64,000 bases of DNA. Origin: Spirochaeta africana DSM 8902. Lineage in GTDB: Bacteria; Spirochaetota; Spirochaetia; DSM-27196; DSM-8902. A program made the translations under genes and the position numbers. Location: assembly GCF_000242595.2 (NCBI RefSeq), contig NC_017098.1, positions 1,426,001 to 1,490,000 of the forward strand, given 5' to 3'. Position 1 is the stretch's first letter; every line of letters starts with the position of its first letter. This document shows, one piece after another, positions 59,597-64,000 of this stretch. The notes below the pieces were generated by a model. The model had not been told where the DNA came from, searched no databases, and saw only the letters and a program-made list of their open reading frames with translations.

Positions 59597-61054
59597 TCAG
59601 AGGTAGGGGGCTGCCAGCCGCATGGCCGCATCGCGCAGTTTTACCAGTAACGGTCGCTGATTAACCTCGGTCAGGGTAACCCGGTGCGCCGATGCAATTC
59701 TGGTTTCAACATGGTGCTCCAGCTGCTCACCGAGTTCGGCATTATAGCACTCCAGCCCGAACTCGAAGTTCAGTCTGAGGCTGCGAGGGTCCCAGTTCGC
59801 CGAGCCGATCAGACTCAGGATCCCGTCAACTACCATCAGCTTGCTGTGGTCGAAGGGCGGCGGGGAAAACCAGATGTTGCATCCCCATTCCAGCAGCTGC
59901 CAGAGCTGGGCCTGTGCTGCCCAGGCTACCATCTTCAGATTGTTGTTTCGGGGCAGTACAATGTCGACCCGAACCCCGCGCATGGCGCAGGTATTCAGGG
60001 CACTTATCAATGCACTGTCCGGCAGGAAATACGGGGTCATGATGCGAACCCGATGCTGGGCCGTGGCGAGGGCGCCAAGAAAGGACAGCCGCATCTTGTC
60101 AAAATCCTTGTCAGGTCCGTCCGGGATGGCTCTGGCAAGGACGCTGCCCTGTGGGGTGATTGCCGGAAACCAGCGGTCGCCACCCAGCTGTTCGCGGGTG
60201 CAGAACTGCCAGTCCTCGGCAAAGGTCGCCTGTAGCTGATGTACTACCGGGCCGGTAACCCGGAAATGTATGTCGTGTGTCGGATGGGGGGGATTCTCGT
60301 GTATCAGGTGATTAAAGCGGATGTTCATACCGCCGGTAAATCCCGTTACCCCGTCGACTACCAGGATCTTGCGGTGGCTGCGCAGATTCATGTACGGGGT
60401 AGCCCATGGCAGCAGGGTAGGCATAAAAAGGGCGGTGCGCACCCCGCGTGAGGTCAGCCGGAAGGTGATGGGGGGCATCGAGTAGCGTGCCCCAACCGAG
60501 TCTACAATGACCCGTACCTCCACTCCACGCTCGACTGCCCTGCCAAGTGCATCAGCGAACCGCGTGCCGGCCACATCGTTGTCAAAAATATAGGTGGTCA
60601 TCCCGATCGAGTAGCGCGCAGACTCGATTGCGTCGAGCATTGCCGGATAGGCTGAATCCCCATCGAACAGTGGCTCGACCGTATTGCCCCGCTGAAGATC
60701 ACGCTGGGTCAAGGTGCCAACCAGCCGTGCCATCGCCTGGATATGCCGGTGATGCTCCGCCAGCCCCGACGCCAGTTCATCCGGCGTGCAGGAGTTGTGG
60801 ATCTCTGCCTGGAGCTGGCGTTCATCACCACGCAGCCCTGACACCCGTCGTCGTATCCGGTTTATTCCCAGCAGGATATAGAGGATGCTGCCGACGAACG
60901 GTACCAGCCAGATCAGCCCGACCCAGGCAACCGTTGCCCGGGAGTCGCGCTTATACAGCAGGGCATGTATCGATGCCCCGCCCGAGAGAACAACTACCAC
61001 CAGACCGGTAAAGACTGGCCAGAAACGCTGTATAAACCCGACAAATTCCTGCAT
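59597..61054 (-). CDS. cls: Cardiolipin synthase
   Basis: 485 residues. Two N-terminal membrane segments (10-60) precede two phospholipase-D motifs: HRKILVVDGVTGFTGG and HSKLMVVDGILSLIGS. It condenses two phosphatidylglycerol molecules to cardiolipin at the inner membrane. Length fits ClsA. It starts 4 bp after the GPH symporter stop. Confidence 0.94.
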   Translation of the reverse strand: MQEFVGFIQRFWPVFTGLVVVVLSGGASIHALLYKRDSRATVAWVGLIWLVPFVGSILYILLGINRIRRRVSGLRGDERQLQAEIHNSCTPDELASGLAEHHRHIQAMARLVGTLTQRDLQRGNTVEPLFDGDSAYPAMLDAIESARYSIGMTTYIFDNDVAGTRFADALGRAVERGVEVRVIVDSVGARYSMPPITFRLTSRGVRTALFMPTLLPWATPYMNLRSHRKILVVDGVTGFTGGMNIRFNHLIHENPPHPTHDIHFRVTGPVVHQLQATFAEDWQFCTREQLGGDRWFPAITPQGSVLARAIPDGPDKDFDKMRLSFLGALATAQHRVRIMTPYFLPDSALISALNTCAMRGVRVDIVLPRNNNLKMVAWAAQAQLWQLLEWGCNIWFSPPPFDHSKLMVVDGILSLIGSANWDPRSLRLNFEFGLECYNAELGEQLEHHVETRIASAHRVTLTEVNQRPLLVKLRDAAMRLAAPYL

Positions 61055-61058
61055 CAGT

Positions 61059-62423
61059 TCAGTCCAGCTCCTGTATCTCGCGCATTACCGCATCGAAACG
61101 TGCTTTCGATATGGGATAAAACCACAGGATGACAATCCCGCCAAGAAAAAACAGTACCGGCACCGGACCTACCAGCCAGCGGATTCCGGTAATCGTCTGT
61201 TCGCTCTGCAGCGGAGCTACTCCCGCAATTTCCGGTTGCACAAACCCGACCAGCTCCAGCATCAGTCCGACCAGCCAGATGCCGATTGCCTGGCCGATCT
61301 TGCTCCAGAAGGTAAACATCCCGAAGAATACCCCCTCCCGGCGTACACCGGAAGCAGCAAAGTCAACATCGGTAACATCCGCTACAATGGCAAACGGCAT
61401 TACATACTGTGTGCCGAAACCGATGCCGGCCAGGGCCATAACAATATACGCAAAACGTACATCCATATGGGGGGCACCGATAAAGAACAGCAGTATCATG
61501 GCAGCAAAGAATCCCATGCCGGTAATATAGCTGTATTTCTTGCCGATCCGGCGTGAAACGGCAACCCAGAAGGGAATGCTGAGCATGCACACCAGCAGCA
61601 TTCCGCCCAGGGCGATGACAAAGGCATCCGGGCTGCGATAAATATACGTGAAATAATAGATCAGGCTGGCTTGAATTATATTTATCCCGGCGATATTCAG
61701 GCTCCACGGGATCAGGATCAACAGATATGGGCGGTTACGCATTGCCCCAAGGTAGTCCTTGAGCATAGTCAGCAGTTGCGGTGGATGATGGGCACCGCGG
61801 ACATGCTTCTTCTCCGGTACCAGCAGTACCGGGATGAGCCCGGTCACCAGCATGAACAGCCCGACTACGGCTCCCATGCCCTGCCAGCCGCGAACACCGC
61901 CTCCCATCGCCGAGATCAGCGGCAGAATCAGACCGGCGCCTACCAGGGTTCCGGTTACCGCAAACAGATTCCGAAAGGCATTCAGGGTGGTGCGCTCATG
62001 ATAATCCTGGGTTATCTCCGGAGACCATGCGCCGTAGGGGATGTTGTGCAGTGTGTAGGCGGTATTCACCACGCAGTACACGATAACGATGTACCAGAAA
62101 ATGCTGCCGACGCTGTCACCCGGGGGCGGCCAGAACAGCGCAGCCATAGAGAACCCCAGGGTAACAGCCCCGACAAGCATATACGGCCGCCGGCGTCCGA
62201 ACCGGGTATAGGTGTGATCGGACAAGTATCCCACCGCCGGATCGGTAATGGCATCCCAGATACGTCCGACCATTATGGCCGTACCGGCCAGTGCCGGTCC
62301 CAGCAGTACCGTGTCGGTAAGATAATTCAACAAATAGAATCCCATCATGGTAAAGAACAGGTTCCCCGGCAGGTCACCGAAACCATACCCGATGCGGATC
62401 CGCAATGGCAGCCGTTTTGTCAT
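61059..62423 (-). CDS. GPH family sugar:cation symporter
   Basis: 454 residues with about twelve hydrophobic segments. MVGRIWDAITDPAVGYLSD and RFGRRRPYMLVGA are hallmarks of glycoside-pentoside-hexuronide symporters (MelB/XynB type). It carries a sugar with Na+ or H+; the sugar is unknown. GGGAGAG before the ATG at 62423 sets the start over an earlier ATG at 62450. It probably leads a unit with cls. Confidence 0.9.
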   Translation of the reverse strand: MTKRLPLRIRIGYGFGDLPGNLFFTMMGFYLLNYLTDTVLLGPALAGTAIMVGRIWDAITDPAVGYLSDHTYTRFGRRRPYMLVGAVTLGFSMAALFWPPPGDSVGSIFWYIVIVYCVVNTAYTLHNIPYGAWSPEITQDYHERTTLNAFRNLFAVTGTLVGAGLILPLISAMGGGVRGWQGMGAVVGLFMLVTGLIPVLLVPEKKHVRGAHHPPQLLTMLKDYLGAMRNRPYLLILIPWSLNIAGINIIQASLIYYFTYIYRSPDAFVIALGGMLLVCMLSIPFWVAVSRRIGKKYSYITGMGFFAAMILLFFIGAPHMDVRFAYIVMALAGIGFGTQYVMPFAIVADVTDVDFAASGVRREGVFFGMFTFWSKIGQAIGIWLVGLMLELVGFVQPEIAGVAPLQSEQTITGIRWLVGPVPVLFFLGGIVILWFYPISKARFDAVMREIQELD

Positions 62424-62517
62424 GCTGATACTCTCCCGTGTAGCTATCATCGACTACCACGGCAGCGTCGTCAACACCTGAATTTAAAAATAATCTTGAC
62501 AAAATTACGTAACCTAC

Positions 62518-62546
62518 TTGACTTGGTTATAAAGTTTACATACTAT
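62518..62546 (+). promoter_or_regulatory. Promoter of the propeller-like gene
   Basis: TTGACT (62518-62523), 17 bp, TACTAT (62541-62546). A start near 62553 leaves the AAAGGGGG Shine-Dalgarno in the leader. A second TTGACA lies at 62496-62501, so tandem or overlapping control is possible. Confidence 0.5.
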
Positions 62547-62574
62547 AGCCAGTAAGTAGACAAAGGGGGCGAGC

Positions 62575-63636
62575 ATGAGATTGCGTAACTACGCACAACC
62601 ACTGTTGGCAATTTTTACAACTGCAGCGTTGCTCGGGCTCGCTGCGGCACATGCCGGAGACGGCGCGATAGCGGCCGCGGCCGCCGGAGTGTCACGCGAG
62701 GACGACGGCAGCAGCGAGACTCAGGGGAACACCGCTGCAGCTGCTGCCGAGGGTGCCGTCTTCCTGCTGCGTCCCGAACAGCGCGAACTGCTCGCGGTCA
62801 GCTATCATGATGGCAGCCTGCAGGCGCAGATTCAGCTTGAGGGTGTGCCGCAAGCGGTAGTGCCGACACCGGGCGGTGTGTCGGTATTTGTACTGCTGGA
62901 ACAGAGCGGCACTATCGAGATCTACAGTGCCGAGGACTTTTCGCATCAGAACACCGTAGATACCGGTCTTGATAGTATCCTGGCACTGTCCTTTTCGCCA
63001 AACGGGGATCGGGTGTACGCGGTTTCCGGCGACGGCAGTCAGGTCACCGAGTTCCGTCATCGCATGCTGGAGTTGACCAATCCTCGTCAGGTTGATGAAT
63101 TGCCCGGGTCGGGAGCCTTGGTGCCAAACCGTCGGGCTACCCGTTTGTATCGGGGCGGCGATGCCGGTGTATACAGCCTGTTCGGACAGAGCTTGCAGGT
63201 GGTAGATGAATACTCTGATGCCTTGCGTAATCCGGTTTTTGAGCCCGGCTACAGTGAACTGTGGGGGGTAACACCCGAAGGCAACGTGCAGGTACTGGAT
63301 GAGCGTTCCGGGCAGCAGCGGCGCCGGGAGCAGATAACCGTGCGACCGCAATCGGGCGTGGTAACCGACCGCATCAGTTTCCTGGCACAGGATGGTACAC
63401 GGGTGTACCAGTTCCGCCCGCGCAGCGGTGCTGCTCCCGAGATAGTTGAACTCCAGCAGCCGGCCGATTTCCTGGTGCGGGGCAGTGGCCAGACCGTATG
63501 GGCGGTGAGCGCCGACGGACAGCTGCAGGAAATCCTGAATGGCAGGGTCGCTGCATCCTGGGGGCTGGATCTCGACGGGATACAGGGAGGAGTTGCTGCG
63601 GTTGTTCGCCGCGACGGCTCATTTGCCTGTTTCTGA
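62575..63636 (+). CDS. Secreted beta-propeller-like protein
   Basis: 353 residues. Signal peptide (cleavage near AAHAGDG) and a low-complexity Ala-rich segment, then repeats of about 40 residues with strand patterns such as ILALSFSPNGDRVYAVSGDG, typical of YVTN/WD40-like propellers. No catalytic motif. It is probably periplasmic, with a binding role. AAAGGGGG sits 7-8 nt before the ATG. Confidence 0.7.
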   Translation: MRLRNYAQPLLAIFTTAALLGLAAAHAGDGAIAAAAAGVSREDDGSSETQGNTAAAAAEGAVFLLRPEQRELLAVSYHDGSLQAQIQLEGVPQAVVPTPGGVSVFVLLEQSGTIEIYSAEDFSHQNTVDTGLDSILALSFSPNGDRVYAVSGDGSQVTEFRHRMLELTNPRQVDELPGSGALVPNRRATRLYRGGDAGVYSLFGQSLQVVDEYSDALRNPVFEPGYSELWGVTPEGNVQVLDERSGQQRRREQITVRPQSGVVTDRISFLAQDGTRVYQFRPRSGAAPEIVELQQPADFLVRGSGQTVWAVSADGQLQEILNGRVAASWGLDLDGIQGGVAAVVRRDGSFACF

Positions 63637-63677
63637 GACAGCAGTGGTGAAATCCTGAAGATTCGGAGGAGGGTAAG

Positions 63678-64000
63678 ATGATTGAAATTTTTGGCGGCGC
63701 TGCCCTGGGTATTGCCCTGGGATGGGTACTGCAAAGCGGCGGGTTCTGCATGAACAGTGCCTTCAGAAGTATCCTGTTTGAAAAAGACAAGAGCCTGCTG
63801 CGCGCATGGTTGCTGGTGGTGCTGATCAATGTGCCGGCGATTACCCTGTTGCAGGATTTCGGAGTTCTGTATCCCCAGACCGCGCCGCTGTTCTGGCCGG
63901 CGTTGATAGTCGGAGGTTTGATGTTTGGTGTCGGCATGGTGATGGCCGGTGGATGCGCCAGTGGAACCTATTACCGTGCTGGTCGCGGGATGCTTGGTTC
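63678..64000 (+). CDS. YeeE/YedE family transporter, 3'-partial
   Basis: The first 107 residues are visible and the gene runs off the window. The family's two signature cysteine motifs are present: SGGFCMNSAFR and GGCASGTYYRAGRG. Members (TsuA) import thiosulfate or related sulfur compounds across the inner membrane. GGAGGAGGG precedes the ATG at 63678. A downstream TusA-like partner would be expected but lies outside. Confidence 0.88.
   Translation, partial: MIEIFGGAALGIALGWVLQSGGFCMNSAFRSILFEKDKSLLRAWLLVVLINVPAITLLQDFGVLYPQTAPLFWPALIVGGLMFGVGMVMAGGCASGTYYRAGRGMLG

Noticed and set aside
1-64000. tRNA, rRNA or CRISPR array
   Set aside because: No cloverleaf with T-loop consensus outside coding regions, no rRNA-like segment and no regularly spaced direct repeats were found by eye. 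A covariance search was not possible.

Overview
The window is a dense bacterial chromosome segment, GC-rich by eye except for an AT-richer stretch at about 1.2-3.0 kb. It fits a free-living, probably pigmented and salt-adapted member of the Spirochaetaceae. The grounds are a large secreted protein of the kind found in spirochaetes, the TIGR03545/TIGR03546 pair, three receptors or regulators of the 7TM / SpoIIE / GGDEF type common in that group, a lycopene cyclase with a CruF-type carotenoid hydratase, and a probable glucosylglycerol hydrolase (glucosylglycerol is a salt-stress solute). The assignment is inference; no rRNA or tRNA gene is present to test it.

Layout. (1) 1-6360 is an accessory island. 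It holds the 3' part of a large secreted protein whose last half becomes AT-richer and ends in an M23 (LytM-type) peptidase-like domain. A small signal-peptide protein follows at once and could be its immunity partner. Then come a complete IS256-family element with terminal repeats and an 8-bp target duplication, a decayed integrase-type transposase, an Rpn nuclease fragment, and a cut-off nucleotidyltransferase pair. (2) 6369-12330: miaB, a PspC-domain protein, an outer-membrane protein, a PD-(D/E)XK protein, a DUF389 membrane protein and a glycan-binding-like secreted protein. (3) 12375-20860: an adenylate cyclase receptor and a histidine kinase, an SH3b lipoprotein, and an ABC-2 export pair with a double MerR regulator and an MFS carrier. 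(4) 20926-30585: DUF3095, DAHP synthase, two lipoproteins (one M23), LOG, gnd, acylphosphatase, a ParB-fold protein, argA and folB. (5) 30620-44781: TIGR03545/03546, dcd, a second IS element, UDP-glucose pyrophosphorylase with glucokinase, DHH phosphoesterase, SufE, an SppA fusion, exonuclease I and a GH32 invertase. (6) 44819-64000: queuosine-tRNA mannosyltransferase, carotenoid genes, a SpoIIE phosphatase, mnmD, DUF1820, the GH13 enzyme, a diguanylate cyclase, several RNA methyltransferases, an M23 protein, cardiolipin synthase, a GPH sugar symporter, a propeller-like secreted protein and the start of a YeeE/YedE transporter.

The strongest window-wide signal is regulatory. At least thirteen genes have a -10-like hexamer (mostly TATACT or CATACT) ending 6-7 nt before the start codon, with no Shine-Dalgarno sequence, as expected for leaderless mRNAs. 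In three divergent gene pairs, two such promoters lie back to back in only 65-67 bp and appear to share one central -35 hexamer. Genes inside operons, by contrast, often carry clear GGAGG sites. Intrinsic terminators are scarce, and four convergent gene pairs overlap at their 3' ends.
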